64,000 bases of DNA from positions 1,674,001 through 1,738,000 of the forward strand of contig CAWGLY010000005.1 in assembly GCA_963823505.1 (NCBI GenBank), written 5' to 3'. Positions within the stretch are counted from its first letter, which is position 1. Every line of letters begins with the position of its first letter. Under the pieces are notes generated by a model. The model was not told where the DNA came from. It searched no databases and was given only the letters and a program-made list of their open reading frames with translations. The stretch is from DATHZQ01 sp963823505. Lineage in GTDB: Bacteria > Actinomycetota > Acidimicrobiia > Spongiisociales > UBA5794. Below, piece after piece: positions 27,818 to 36,900 of the stretch. Position numbers and translations under genes: made by a program.

Positions 27818-29377
27818 CTATTCCCATTCGATCGTGGCCGGCGGCTTTGAGCTCACGTCGTACGCCACGCGGTTGATGCCCGGCACCTCGTTGATGACGC
27901 GTGATGAGATGCGCTCCAGCACCTCGTAGGGGAGGCGAGCCCAGTCGGCGGTCATGGCGTCCTCAGACGTCACGGCACGGATGATGAGCGGGTAGGCGTA
28001 CGTCCGGGTGTCCCCCTGGACGCCAACGGAGCGCACCGCAGGCAAGACACCAAAGCTCTGCCAGATCTCGCGATAGAGACCGGCTCGCCGGATCTCCTCG
28101 GTGACGATGGCGTCTGCAGCGCGAAGGATCTCCAGCCGCTCCCACGTGACGTCGCCGATGATCCGGACAGCGAGACCCGGCCCGGGGAATGGCTGGCGCC
28201 AGACGATCTCCTCCGGCAGCCCCAGCTCCTCGCCGATGGCCCGCACCTCGTCCTTGAACAGATCACGCAGCGGCTCGATGAGCGAAAACTGCATGTCGTC
28301 TGGCAGACCGCCGACGTTGTGGTGGCTCTTGATCTTGGCCGCGTCTTTGGTCCCCGACTCGATGACGTCCGGGTACAGGGTCCCCTGCACCAGGAACTCG
28401 GCATCGGACACGTCGGCGGCGACTTCTTCGAAGACGCGGATGAACGTCTCACCGATGATCTTCCGCTTGGCCTCGGGGTCGGTGACGCCTGCGAGCTTGT
28501 CGAGGAAACGATCCTGGGCCTTCACGTGGATGAGGTTGACGTGGAAGTTCCGCAGGAACGTCTCCTCCACCTGCTCGCCCTCGCCCTGACGGAGCAAACC
28601 GTGGTCGACGAAGACACAGACGAGCTGATCTCCGATCGCTTTGTGGACCAGCGCCGCCGCAACGGATGAGTCGACGCCACCCGACAGACCACAAATGACG
28701 GTGGCGTCGCCGACCGCGGTCCTGATCTCCTCAACGGCTTGCTCGATGATGCCCACATGGGTCCACGTGGGACGGGCATGGCACGCTTCATACAGGAAGT
28801 GCTTGAGCATCTCCTGGCCCCGCTCGGTGTGACCCACTTCGGGATGGAACTGAACGCCGAACAGGCCTCGCTCCCGATCTTCCATGGCCGCAACCGGCGA
28901 GTCGGTAGTCGAAGCCGTGACCCGGAAACCGCCGGGGGCCTCGGTCACCGCATCACGATGGCTCATCCACACCGCCTGAGTGGTCGGCAGCTCATGGAGA
29001 AGCACACCACCGTCGATGACATCGAGCGACGCACGGCCGTACTCGGCGACCTCGTTGTGCTCGACGCGGCCGCCAAGCGCCTGGGCGAGCACCTGATGCC
29101 CGTAACAAATCCCGAGCACAGGGATCCCGAGACCCAGAATCTCGGGATCGATCTCGTAGGCGTCGTCGGCGTAGACCGAGGCCGGGCCGCCGGACAGGAT
29201 GATGCCCACCGGCCCGTGAGCACGCACCTCGTCCGCAGTGATGTCCCGCGGCACGATCTCCGAATACACGTGCGCCTCGCGTACCCGCCGGGCAATCAGT
29301 TGACCGTACTGGGCGCCAAAATCGACGACCAGGATCTTGTCGAAATCGCCGCCGGAAGCGTGCCCGGTGGCGCTCAT
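27818..29377 (-). CDS. guaA: GMP synthase (glutamine-hydrolysing)
   Basis: The 519-aa enzyme aminates XMP to GMP with glutamine and ATP. The N-terminal class I amidotransferase domain carries the nucleophile Cys in GICYGHQVLAQALGG and the His-Glu pair in FHPEVGHTE. The ATP-pyrophosphatase domain has the P-loop SGGVDSSVAAALVHKAI and FVDHGLLRQGEGEQV. The C-terminal dimerisation domain ends SKPPATIEWE, the expected GuaA terminus. The length is typical. It starts at ATG 29377, overlapping the guaB3 stop by 4 bases, so the two are cotranscribed. A strong hairpin follows it. Confidence 0.97.
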   Translation of the reverse strand: MSATGHASGGDFDKILVVDFGAQYGQLIARRVREAHVYSEIVPRDITADEVRAHGPVGIILSGGPASVYADDAYEIDPEILGLGIPVLGICYGHQVLAQALGGRVEHNEVAEYGRASLDVIDGGVLLHELPTTQAVWMSHRDAVTEAPGGFRVTASTTDSPVAAMEDRERGLFGVQFHPEVGHTERGQEMLKHFLYEACHARPTWTHVGIIEQAVEEIRTAVGDATVICGLSGGVDSSVAAALVHKAIGDQLVCVFVDHGLLRQGEGEQVEETFLRNFHVNLIHVKAQDRFLDKLAGVTDPEAKRKIIGETFIRVFEEVAADVSDAEFLVQGTLYPDVIESGTKDAAKIKSHHNVGGLPDDMQFSLIEPLRDLFKDEVRAIGEELGLPEEIVWRQPFPGPGLAVRIIGDVTWERLEILRAADAIVTEEIRRAGLYREIWQSFGVLPAVRSVGVQGDTRTYAYPLIIRAVTSEDAMTADWARLPYEVLERISSRVINEVPGINRVAYDVSSKPPATIEWE

Positions 29378-30531
29378 CCCATTCCGATCTGTTGCGCCCG
29401 TTGGAGCTGCTTGCCTTCCGACTGGATGGCGGGGGCCACCATGACCTCGGCCTTCTGGAACTCCTTCACGTTGGCGTAGCCGGTGGTCGCCATCGAGACC
29501 CGCAGCGCCCCAAACAGGTTGCGGCGGCCGTCGTTTTCATGGGCCGGCCCGACGAGGATCTCCCGCAGCGTGCCCAGGGTCGTCGTCTCCACCCGTGCCC
29601 CCCGAGGCAGCGTCGGGTGGAACGTGGCCATGCCCCAGTGGTGCCCACTGGCGGGCGCCTCCTGGGCCGCCGCCAGCGGCGAACCGATCATCACGGCGTC
29701 TGCGCCGCAGGCAACGGCCTTGGCCACATCACCACCGGTGCGCATGCCACCATCTGCGATGACGTGGACGTAGCGGCCGGTCTCCTCGAGGTAGCGGGTG
29801 CGGGCTCCTGCCGCGTCCGCGATGGCGGTTGCCTGGGGGACGCCGATGCCGAGAACGCCGCGGGACGTGCAAGCGGCACCGGGGCCCACGCCGACCAACA
29901 CGCCCGCCGCCCCGGTCCGCATCAGGTGGAGGGCGCCTGCGTACGAGGCACATCCGCCGACGATCACCGGGGCTTCGATGCCTGCAATGAAGCGGTTCAG
30001 ATCGAGCGGTTCCTCTCTGGACGAAACGTGTTCGGCAGACACCACGGTCCCTTGAATCACCAACACGTGCAGACCGGCATCGAGGGCGAGGTGAGCCCAC
30101 TTGTCGACGTGCTGCGGGGTGAGGCTGGCGGCGGTGACGACGTTCGCCTTCACCATCTCCTCGACGCGGCGGCCGATGAGGTCCGGGTTGACGGGCTCCT
30201 GGTATATCTCCTGCATCCGCCGCGTGGCCTTGTCGGCCGGAAGCGACCCGATCTCTTCGTAGACCGGCATCGGGTCCTCGTACCGGGTCCACAAACCTTC
30301 GAGATTGAGAACCCCGAGGCCACCAAGCCGGCCGATCTCGATCGCGGTCGCTGGGCTCACGGCGGAGTCCATTGCAGACCCCATCATCGGAAGGTCGAAG
30401 GTGTAGGCGTCGATCTCCCATGACAGGTCGACGTCGTCCGGGTCACGGGTCCGCCGCGAGGGAACAATTGCTATGTCGTCGAATCCCCAAGCCCGCCTAC
30501 CGGACTTGGCCATACCGATCTCGATCTCCAC
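29374..30531 (-). CDS. guaB3: GuaB3 family IMP dehydrogenase-related protein
   Basis: At 385 aa this matches the GuaB3 clade, the CBS-less IMPDH/GMPR-barrel paralogue found in actinobacteria and cyanobacteria. Characteristic segments are the opening WGFDDIAIVPSRRTRDPDDV, PMMGSAMDSAVSP, GVLNLEGLWTRYEDP, VGVGPGAACTSRGVLGIGVPQ with the loop Cys, and the phosphate-site ADGGMRTGGDVAKAVACGADAVM. Biochemistry differs between clade members (IMP or GMP turnover), so the exact reaction is left open. The start is GTG 30531, with GGAGG upstream. It is translationally coupled to guaA. Confidence 0.92.
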   Translation of the reverse strand: MEIEIGMAKSGRRAWGFDDIAIVPSRRTRDPDDVDLSWEIDAYTFDLPMMGSAMDSAVSPATAIEIGRLGGLGVLNLEGLWTRYEDPMPVYEEIGSLPADKATRRMQEIYQEPVNPDLIGRRVEEMVKANVVTAASLTPQHVDKWAHLALDAGLHVLVIQGTVVSAEHVSSREEPLDLNRFIAGIEAPVIVGGCASYAGALHLMRTGAAGVLVGVGPGAACTSRGVLGIGVPQATAIADAAGARTRYLEETGRYVHVIADGGMRTGGDVAKAVACGADAVMIGSPLAAAQEAPASGHHWGMATFHPTLPRGARVETTTLGTLREILVGPAHENDGRRNLFGALRVSMATTGYANVKEFQKAEVMVAPAIQSEGKQLQRAQQIGMG

Positions 30532-30657
30532 CGATGCCTCCGCCTGAAGAGGATGAATTGCCAGCGCCCGGCGAGCGTACCACCGGTCCGTCGCCGTTCA
30601 GCGAACCTCGGCGCGGGCCGCGAAACTCTTTCACGGGGCCACGAGCCGATGCGATCT

Positions 30658-31000
30658 TCAAGGCAAGGCGACGGTGAATGTCGAGGTGTCGAAGGGGCTC
30701 TGCGTCCCGTTGCGGCCATGGGCCTGGGCGAACAGTAGTGGCCGATGAGCCAGAGACCGGTGTCGAGGTTCTGCACCTAGAGCTCGACTGTGGCATCGCC
30801 AGAGACCCCGATGCCTACCCGGATACGAACACCTCCCAGGTCTCGACGGAGCCGGGCCGGGGAGGGTCGACCGTGATGATCGGATCATCTTGGGCGACCA
30901 CTCCGCCGACGGGGACTCACGGCATCGACCATTCCGACGACCACCAGGGTTCTGAGCTGCTCATGACACCACTCCCTTCCGCGGCCGCCGACGATAACCC
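30658..31000 (-). pseudogene. Decayed 3' end of a histidine kinase
   Basis: In one leftward frame LDTGLWLIGH matches the G2-box region of histidine-kinase ATPase domains. A single frameshift then leads into LLFAQAHGRNGTQ and the typical end STFTVALP followed by TGA at 30658-30660. Upstream the match continues only as broken pieces (DDPIITVDPPRPGSVETWEV, then a TAG). So this is a remnant with several disruptions, not a working gene. Its response regulator partner is not here. The rest of 30,532-31,069 shows no other credible gene. Confidence 0.5.
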
Positions 31001-31069
31001 GTCGGATAGGCCGGCGGTCTGATAGGCCGGCGGTCTGCGCGAACATGGCTGCGTCAACGAGCCAGGACC

Positions 31070-32281
31070 ATGTTTGCCGCCCGCGTTCTCTTCCTACTGA
31101 GCTTCTTTGGGTTGGTCGGAGCGATCAACTCATTGCGAAGCGCCAACCCCGACCGTCACCCCGCCCTCCGGCCGTGGTGGTTTCCGGCGTTGCTGTCCGC
31201 CGAAGCCGTGCCCCTCCGAGTCGCCATCCACAGCCTCCTCTTGGTGCTGTTGATCTGGGCGGGCGCTCTCCAGTACACGATCGGCCGCCTCGCACTCGTC
31301 CTGACGGCGTTGACCTGGCTGGGATACGCCGCGATCCAGTACCAGGCGGTAGGCGCAAAGCGAGCGATGGCAGCGGCCCTCGTCGAGCTGGGTGTCGACT
31401 CCGCCGGCTACGCCCACGTCGACTGGCGGCGGGTGGCGAGGGCCTACCCCTACCGCATTCCGGCACACCTCGAACGCCTCGATGACATCGAATACACCGC
31501 AGGCCTCCACCTCGACGTCTACCGGCGCCGCGACCTGGGGCCGGGCCCTCACCCAGCCCTGCTGCAGATCCACGGCGGGTCGTGGCGAGGCGGGAACCGT
31601 CGCCAGCAGGCACGGCCGCTGCTCCATCGACTGGCCGCCGAGGGCTGGGTTTGCGTGAGCGTTTCCTACCCGCTGGCTCCTGACGCGACCTTCCCCGACC
31701 AACTCATCGGGCTGAAGCGGGCACTCGCATGGATGCGGGATACCGGCGGGTCCTTCGGTATCGATCCGGACTTCATTGCGGTCACCGGCGGGTCTGCGGG
31801 CGGCCACCTCGCCGCCCTGCTGGCGCTGACGGCAGGCCGGACGGAGTATCAGCCGGGGTTCGAAGACGTCGACACCACCGTGCAGGCCGCAGTTCCGGTG
31901 TACGGCATCTATGACTTCCTGAACCGCAACCGGACCAGGGACGATTGGCCGATCATCCCGACTGCGGTCATGAAAGCCACCCCCGAGGAGGCGCCGGAAC
32001 GCTACCGCGAGGCATCACCCCTCGACCAGGTCCATCGATACGCTCCCCCGTTTCTCGTGATCCACGGAGCCAGCGACGGCGTCGTGCCGACCCGGGAGGC
32101 GCTGCAATTCGTCGATGCGCTGCGGTCGACATCAACAGCACCGGTGGGGTACGCCGAGATTCCGGGAGCCAACCATGCGTTCGACGTCCTGGATTCGCTG
32201 CGAACCCACTACGTGATCTCCGGCGTCTCGCGCTTCCTCCACACCCTGGCCGGCGAGCGGGCGCCGGGGCCGGACCGGTGA
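31070..32281 (+). CDS. Membrane-anchored alpha/beta-hydrolase (carboxylesterase/lipase type)
   Basis: The 403-aa protein begins with two or three hydrophobic segments (residues 4-20, 38-70, 75-95), then a BD-FAE/LipC-like hydrolase domain from about residue 135. The oxyanion HGG motif is HGGSWRGG, the nucleophile elbow is GGSAGGHLAALL, the acid is probably the Asp in HGASDGVVP, and the His is in GANHAFDVL. It likely hydrolyses an ester at the membrane; the substrate is unknown. It stands alone on the + strand, convergent with trpS. ATG 31070 is preceded by a weak AGCCAGGA. The 158 bp after it hold nothing recognisable. Confidence 0.85.
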   Translation: MFAARVLFLLSFFGLVGAINSLRSANPDRHPALRPWWFPALLSAEAVPLRVAIHSLLLVLLIWAGALQYTIGRLALVLTALTWLGYAAIQYQAVGAKRAMAAALVELGVDSAGYAHVDWRRVARAYPYRIPAHLERLDDIEYTAGLHLDVYRRRDLGPGPHPALLQIHGGSWRGGNRRQQARPLLHRLAAEGWVCVSVSYPLAPDATFPDQLIGLKRALAWMRDTGGSFGIDPDFIAVTGGSAGGHLAALLALTAGRTEYQPGFEDVDTTVQAAVPVYGIYDFLNRNRTRDDWPIIPTAVMKATPEEAPERYREASPLDQVHRYAPPFLVIHGASDGVVPTREALQFVDALRSTSTAPVGYAEIPGANHAFDVLDSLRTHYVISGVSRFLHTLAGERAPGPDR

Positions 32282-32440
32282 ACCGCCACTCGAATGCCGA
32301 GGATCAGCGAGTGTCGAGCCTCCGTATCAGGCAGCAGCGGCGCGGCGCCCTCGAGGAACATCTCGGCACTCTCGACGCGGACGACCGGCATCCTCCTGCG
32401 GTTACCCGGCGCAGCCGAGCGGCGGCATCGGAACCGTCCG

Positions 32441-33436
32441 TCAGAACGAGTTCAAACCCACCGCCTTGCGGGCCATGCTCTGGTAACCCTCTGCCTTGGT
32501 GCGTGCGTCGAGGGCGCCCTTCTGCATCAGCCTGGCAACCTCGGCGTCTTCGAGAGCGTTGAACCGGGACCGCACCGGCGCCAGCTCGGCTATCACGGCG
32601 TCAGCGACAGCCTCCTTGAAACGGCCGTAGCCGGCTGTTGCGTACTCATCGACGAGAGCATCGATGGAGTCCCCGGTGCAGTCCGCCATGATCTCGAGCA
32701 AGTTGGCGATGCCCGGCTTCTCATCCCAGTCGTACCGCACATCCGGGTCTGAGTCGGTGACCGCAGACTTGATGTTCTTGCGGATGTCGTCGGCACTGTC
32801 GATGATGCTGATGCGGCTCTTGACGTTCGGCTCGGACTTGGACATCTTGGCCGTTGGCTCGACGAGCGACATGACCCGCGCCGACGTCGGTGGGATCAGC
32901 GCGTCGGGCAGCGGGAACACGTCGCCGTACCGGTTGTTGAACCGATCCGCCAGATCGCGGGTCATCTCCAGGTGCTGGCGTTGGTCGTCACCGACCGGCA
33001 CCAGATCGGCGTGGTGCAGCAGGATGTCCGCAGCCATCAACACCGGGTACGAATACAACCCCACGTTGGCGGGCAGCCCCCGCGCAACCTTGTCCTTGTA
33101 GGACGTCATGCGATTGAGCACCCCCGTCGGCGTCAACGTGCCGAGGATCCACGACAGCTCCGCGTGCTGTGGAACCTGACTCTGCAGGTAGAACAGCGAC
33201 TTCGCCGGGTCGACGCCGATGGCCAAGATGACCTTGGCGGTTTCGATCCGCTGCGCATGCAGCACCTTGGGATCGATCTGTTGGGTCAGCGCGTGCAGGT
33301 CGACGACGCAGTAGACGGTGTCGTACTCGTCCTGCAGCTTGACCCAGTTGCGGAAGGCTCCCAGGTAGTTGCCGATATGGAGGTTGCCGGTGGGCTGCAC
33401 TCCTGAGAAGACCTTACGTTCGTCCACGCTGTCCAT
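32441..33436 (-). CDS. trpS: Tryptophanyl-tRNA synthetase
   Basis: The 331-aa class Ic synthetase charges tRNA-Trp. It shows the HIGH-type PTGNLHIGNYLGA at residues 15-27, VGDDQRQHLEMTRDLADRFN in the tryptophan site region, and the KMSKS loop (AKMSKSEPNVKSRI). The length is typical. Its 5' leader (33437-33559) holds a Trp-rich leader peptide, an intrinsic terminator and a pairing antiterminator segment, so expression is probably attenuated when charged tRNA-Trp is plentiful. Confidence 0.97.
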   Translation of the reverse strand: MDSVDERKVFSGVQPTGNLHIGNYLGAFRNWVKLQDEYDTVYCVVDLHALTQQIDPKVLHAQRIETAKVILAIGVDPAKSLFYLQSQVPQHAELSWILGTLTPTGVLNRMTSYKDKVARGLPANVGLYSYPVLMAADILLHHADLVPVGDDQRQHLEMTRDLADRFNNRYGDVFPLPDALIPPTSARVMSLVEPTAKMSKSEPNVKSRISIIDSADDIRKNIKSAVTDSDPDVRYDWDEKPGIANLLEIMADCTGDSIDALVDEYATAGYGRFKEAVADAVIAELAPVRSRFNALEDAEVARLMQKGALDARTKAEGYQSMARKAVGLNSF

Positions 33437-33463
33437 CTCCGTGTTGTTGTTGGTCGAGACATG

Positions 33464-33493
33464 AAAAACCGCCGGGGCTGAGGCCGCCGGCGG
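33464..33493 (-). terminator. trpS attenuator: intrinsic terminator
   Basis: On the leftward strand CCGCCGG (complement of 33487-33493) and CCGGCGG (33469-33475) pair, with an inner GGC/GCC stem, and are followed by TTTTT (33464-33468). The loop segment CCTCAGC (33477-33483) is fully complementary to GCTGAGG (33519-33525), which spans the leader-peptide stop. That pairing would break the terminator when the ribosome stalls on the Trp codons upstream. It ends 28 bp before the trpS ATG. Confidence 0.85.
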
Positions 33494-33520
33494 ATACGGG
33501 TTTACAAGCGCGTGCGGACC

Positions 33521-33559
33521 TCAGCTGTGCCAGGACCACCAGCGCCGTGCTTCGTTCAT
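33521..33559 (-). CDS. trpS leader peptide (MNEARRWWSWHS)
   Basis: A 12-codon frame with three Trp codons in four positions (WWSW) ends 28 bp upstream of the terminator hairpin. Chance runs of this kind are rare, and placement before a Trp-tRNA synthetase with an alternative hairpin is the classical attenuation layout. The ribosome-binding site is weak. The peptide itself likely has no function beyond sensing Trp-tRNA. Confidence 0.85.
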   Translation of the reverse strand: MNEARRWWSWHS

Positions 33560-33605
33560 GGCGGAGAGGTTACCGAGCCAACCGGCCGGTGGCAATGCCT
33601 AGGAC

Positions 33606-35594
33606 TCAACGCTCGTCGACCATGCTCCATGCATCCGCTTCGAGGCCGGCCTGGTCGAGCAGCAGGATGCCGGGCGCAAAGGATTCCATCAACGGTCCGA
33701 CATTCGTGTCAGCACCTCGGGGGCGGCAGGCGATGAGATGGAACCCGTTCATGTTCCCGCAGTTGGTTGCACCGTTGCCGCCGGCGATCACGCCCGCCGC
33801 TTGCCCCGGCTCGAGTACCGTGCCCGCCGGGAACGTGTAGGCAGGCTCGCCGTTGGCGGTGGCGAGCGACCAGCCTCCAAGATCGAGCGGTACGTCGCCG
33901 AGGTTCCGTGCCGACACGCTCTGGACGAACGGGTCCGTCCACGGCGTGTAGCTCACGGCCAGCCGGACGACGGGGGTGCCCGGCGGCACGATCTCGAACC
34001 GGCTCGTCGCCACGACATCGTCACCGACACGGGCTTCGGCGGTGAGCGGCATCGATTCGATCAGTCCGACATCCTCGGGATGGAAGTCGCACCACGGCGG
34101 AAGCCCTGCGGCGAGAGTGATGGTGCACGCCTGAAACTCGCCGGACGAACCCACCAGGACGATGGCCACATCGGCATCGGGGCGCGACGCACCGGCCAGG
34201 TCCACCTCGACCTTCACCCGACTCGCCGGAGTCGCCATATCCGGCTCGACCAGGACCGTCATGCCCTCCGGCTCCTCGAATGCGGGCAGCGGGGTGGCCG
34301 ACGCCAGCCCTGGCGGCACCGGCGACACCCACACCGCACCACCCGTTCCGTCTCCCCCGGCCAGCACCACGATGTCGCCGCGCTGAGCGGCTCCTGCGGC
34401 CATCACCCACTCGGCGGGAGTGGTCCCGAGGTCGGTGCGGGTCCACGCTGCCCCGTCCGGCGACGACAGGACGACGGGATGACCCGCAGGCCCATCGGTT
34501 GCGATGCCCAACGCCAGCAGTCGATCGTCGAGCCGGGTGAGCGTGTTGAGGCGCAGCTCTCCCCTGCCGGCGCCGAACACCTCCGGGTCGTGCGGCACAG
34601 CAGCCCAGTTCACTCCGTCGTCCGACGTCCACACGGCGGCAACGCGGGAGCTCCCGAACCAGCCGCCGCCCGCGGCCACAAAACGGTCACCGCTCCAGAT
34701 CACATCGGTCGCATACGATCGAGGATTTGTGTCGTCGAGCAGGGGGAGTGCGATGCGAGTCCACGTCTCGAGGTCCGTCGAGACCCACGCCACGGCGCGG
34801 TGCTCACCCTCCACCTCGGACCAGACCCCGGAGACGACCGTTGTCCCCGCTGCGTGAGCGATGCCGGTGGCGTCAACCTCGGCCACACCGGAGAGCGGCC
34901 CGCCCGACACCTGCTCCCACAGTCCATCGGTCTCCCGCCACACGACCGCACTGACCTCGTCGTCTGCGGCCTCGCCCGCGATGCCCTGCCCCACGGCGAC
35001 CAGCGATCCGTCCACTTCTGCAAAACCGCGGACGGCCGCAACCGCATAGCCCCTTGCAGGCAGGGGAAGCCGGTGCCATTCCCCGTCGGGAGCCACGCGC
35101 CACGCGGCTGGGCCGAATGCGCTGTCGATGCCGCCGACGACGAGCCCATCGCGATTCACCAGGGCAGTGTCGAGGCTGGTGGCTGCCCCGGGGGCCGGCC
35201 GGCGGAGCCAATCGACCCCGTCGGCCGACGCCATGATCACGGCCCCGGATTCACCACTGCCGACCGCGACGAACTCGCCGTCGATGACGACGACGTCGCT
35301 CAAGAACATCTGGGCACCGTCCACCAAGGCATCTGTTGGAGGAACCCGGGCAAACTCGAGGTCGGCGAGCTCCCCAACCGCCACCTCGGTCGCGGCGGCC
35401 ATGGTGGTCGTCGTCTGCGCGGCAACTCCCGGTTGCGCCGGACGGAGGAACCACCACGCGCCACCAATGGCAACGATGGCAAGGAAGGCAACGCCGAACG
35501 CCACGGGTGCGGTCGCCCTGCGCTTCGCTTGCGATCGAGTGATCGCCGCCTCGAGTGCATCGCCCAACTCGTCGAGGTACGGGATCAGGCTCAT
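33606..35594 (-). CDS. Membrane-anchored sigma-factor partner with propeller-like and lamin-tail-like domains
   Basis: The 662-aa product starts at ATG 35594, overlapping the sigma-factor stop (ATGA). The first 32 residues are cytoplasmic (SLIPYLDELGDALEAAITRSQ), followed by one membrane helix (APVAFGVAFLAIVAIGGAWWF). The long extracellular part (about 75-480) repeats motifs such as SADGVDWLRRPAP, STDLETWTRIALP, SDDGVNWAAVPHD and SPDGAAWTRTDLG, typical of exo-sialidase/WD40-like propellers. A C-terminal domain of about 110 aa (YTPWTDPFVQSVSARNLGDV, LDLGGWSLATANGE) looks like a lamin-tail domain. The position and topology suggest an anti-sigma factor that senses an outside signal, although no zinc-binding ZAS motif is present. 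Confidence 0.8.
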   Translation of the reverse strand: MSLIPYLDELGDALEAAITRSQAKRRATAPVAFGVAFLAIVAIGGAWWFLRPAQPGVAAQTTTTMAAATEVAVGELADLEFARVPPTDALVDGAQMFLSDVVVIDGEFVAVGSGESGAVIMASADGVDWLRRPAPGAATSLDTALVNRDGLVVGGIDSAFGPAAWRVAPDGEWHRLPLPARGYAVAAVRGFAEVDGSLVAVGQGIAGEAADDEVSAVVWRETDGLWEQVSGGPLSGVAEVDATGIAHAAGTTVVSGVWSEVEGEHRAVAWVSTDLETWTRIALPLLDDTNPRSYATDVIWSGDRFVAAGGGWFGSSRVAAVWTSDDGVNWAAVPHDPEVFGAGRGELRLNTLTRLDDRLLALGIATDGPAGHPVVLSSPDGAAWTRTDLGTTPAEWVMAAGAAQRGDIVVLAGGDGTGGAVWVSPVPPGLASATPLPAFEEPEGMTVLVEPDMATPASRVKVEVDLAGASRPDADVAIVLVGSSGEFQACTITLAAGLPPWCDFHPEDVGLIESMPLTAEARVGDDVVATSRFEIVPPGTPVVRLAVSYTPWTDPFVQSVSARNLGDVPLDLGGWSLATANGEPAYTFPAGTVLEPGQAAGVIAGGNGATNCGNMNGFHLIACRPRGADTNVGPLMESFAPGILLLDQAGLEADAWSMVDER

Positions 35595-36157
35595 CGCGAC
35601 TCCTCCAGTGCGACGCCAAGGCGTGCGAGGGCACGATGCACCCGCACCCTGGCGGCGCCCTCGCTGCAACCGAGCCGTGCGGCCACCGTCGAGTACGGCT
35701 CGCCGTCGAGGACCCGCAGCCGCAGCGCGTTGCGATCGGCGGCCGTCAGAAGGGCGAGGGCAGCCTCGAGCTCGCGGCGCAACGGACCGAGATCGACCAG
35801 CTCGTCGACACGGGCAAAGGCATCGCTCTCGGCCACGGGCATCACCATGCCGAGCTTGTGAACCGCGCGCAGCTCCGTGCGCTTGCTGCGGCGGAATCGC
35901 TTCAGCTCGCGGCCGGCGATCCCGTAGAGCCATGCCCCTGCAGGGCGGCCCATGTCTTTGAAGCGCCACCGCTTCTGATATGCAACGGCGAACGTCTCCG
36001 CCGTCAGATCGGCAGCGACCTCGGGGTCCCAGGTGCGGCGGTAGAAGTAGCTGAACATCGGCTCGGCCCATCGGTCGTACACAGTGCGGAAGGCGGCGGG
36101 ATCGTGGCGCGACGCCATGACCAACTCGGCATCGGTGCGGTCATCATCGTGTGCCAC
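35591..36157 (-). CDS. ECF-type RNA polymerase sigma factor
   Basis: The 188-aa protein has sigma region 2 (FRTVYDRWAEPMFSYFYRRT, DLTAETFAVAYQKRWRF, AWLYGIAGRELKRFRRSK) at about residues 22-90 and region 4 (LTAADRNALRLRVLDGE, YSTVAARLGCSEGAARVRVH) at about 130-180, without region 3, the layout of an extracytoplasmic-function sigma factor. Translation is coupled to the membrane protein downstream, presumably its regulator. It lies 45 bp after a NarL-type response regulator and may share its transcript. Confidence 0.92.
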   Translation of the reverse strand: MAHDDDRTDAELVMASRHDPAAFRTVYDRWAEPMFSYFYRRTWDPEVAADLTAETFAVAYQKRWRFKDMGRPAGAWLYGIAGRELKRFRRSKRTELRAVHKLGMVMPVAESDAFARVDELVDLGPLRRELEAALALLTAADRNALRLRVLDGEPYSTVAARLGCSEGAARVRVHRALARLGVALEESR

Positions 36158-36202
36158 GTCATCTCGCTCACGCCACGAGGCCGCAATCTGTTACACGCAG
36201 TG

Positions 36203-36841
36203 CTACCGCTGTTCGTTGGCCGCCATGAAGGCGGCGGCCTCGGACCGCCTGGCGACACCAAGTTTGCGCAACACCGACGATACGTAATTCTTGACCGTCT
36301 TCTCGGCAAGGTCGAGCGATGCGGCGATCTGCCGATTGGTGTTGCCCTCGGCAATCAATTCGAGCACCCGGCGCTCTTGCTGCGACAGGCGGGCGAGCGG
36401 CCCGTCGGGGTCTGGTCCCGACAGCGCGGCGTCGAGGGCGAGCTGCGCCTCTGCATCGATGCGAAGCTCTCCCCTGGCGGCGGCATGCACCGATTCGGCC
36501 AGCTCCGTCAGATCCATCCGTTTGAGCACATATCCGAGGGCTCCTGCCGCAAGGGCATCTTCCAGCAGCGCCGCGTCCGCAAAGCTCGTGAAGAGCACGA
36601 CTGCGGTATCCGCCGACAGCTCGACGATGCCACTGCACAGGTCGACGCCCGATCCGTCCGGCAGTTGGACGTCCACCACGGCGACGTCCGGCTGATGCTC
36701 CCCGGCGGCGGCCAGAGCCGTTGCGCATGAGTCGGCCTCGGCAACGACGTGGAAGCCGTCCTGCTTGTCGAGGAACGAGACGACGCCCGCACGGACCACG
36801 CTGTGGTCGTCCACTACGAGAATCCGGATGCGCCGTGCCAC
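36203..36841 (-). CDS. NarL/DevR-family response regulator
   Basis: The 212-aa protein has a receiver domain (IRILVVDDHSVVRAGV; phospho-acceptor Asp in VAVVDVQLPDGSG; Thr/Ser in LFTSFAD; Lys in YVLKRMD) and a LuxR-type helix-turn-helix (LSQQERRVLELIAEGNTNRQ, LAEKTVKNYVSSVLRKLGV). It is a paralogue of the next regulator, with about the same layout. No kinase is adjacent on its strand; the GAF kinase at 37680 may serve both. Confidence 0.93.
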   Translation of the reverse strand: MARRIRILVVDDHSVVRAGVVSFLDKQDGFHVVAEADSCATALAAAGEHQPDVAVVDVQLPDGSGVDLCSGIVELSADTAVVLFTSFADAALLEDALAAGALGYVLKRMDLTELAESVHAAARGELRIDAEAQLALDAALSGPDPDGPLARLSQQERRVLELIAEGNTNRQIAASLDLAEKTVKNYVSSVLRKLGVARRSEAAAFMAANEQR

Positions 36842-36900
36842 GGGCTAAGAGAGTACACGGCGCAACACGCCTGGTTGCACGACCTCAGGCCGTGCGGGTG

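Noticed and set aside
30678..31022. A 114-aa + strand protein upstream of the esterase
   Set aside because: It has no motif or ribosome-binding site, and the opposite strand shows a histidine-kinase remnant.
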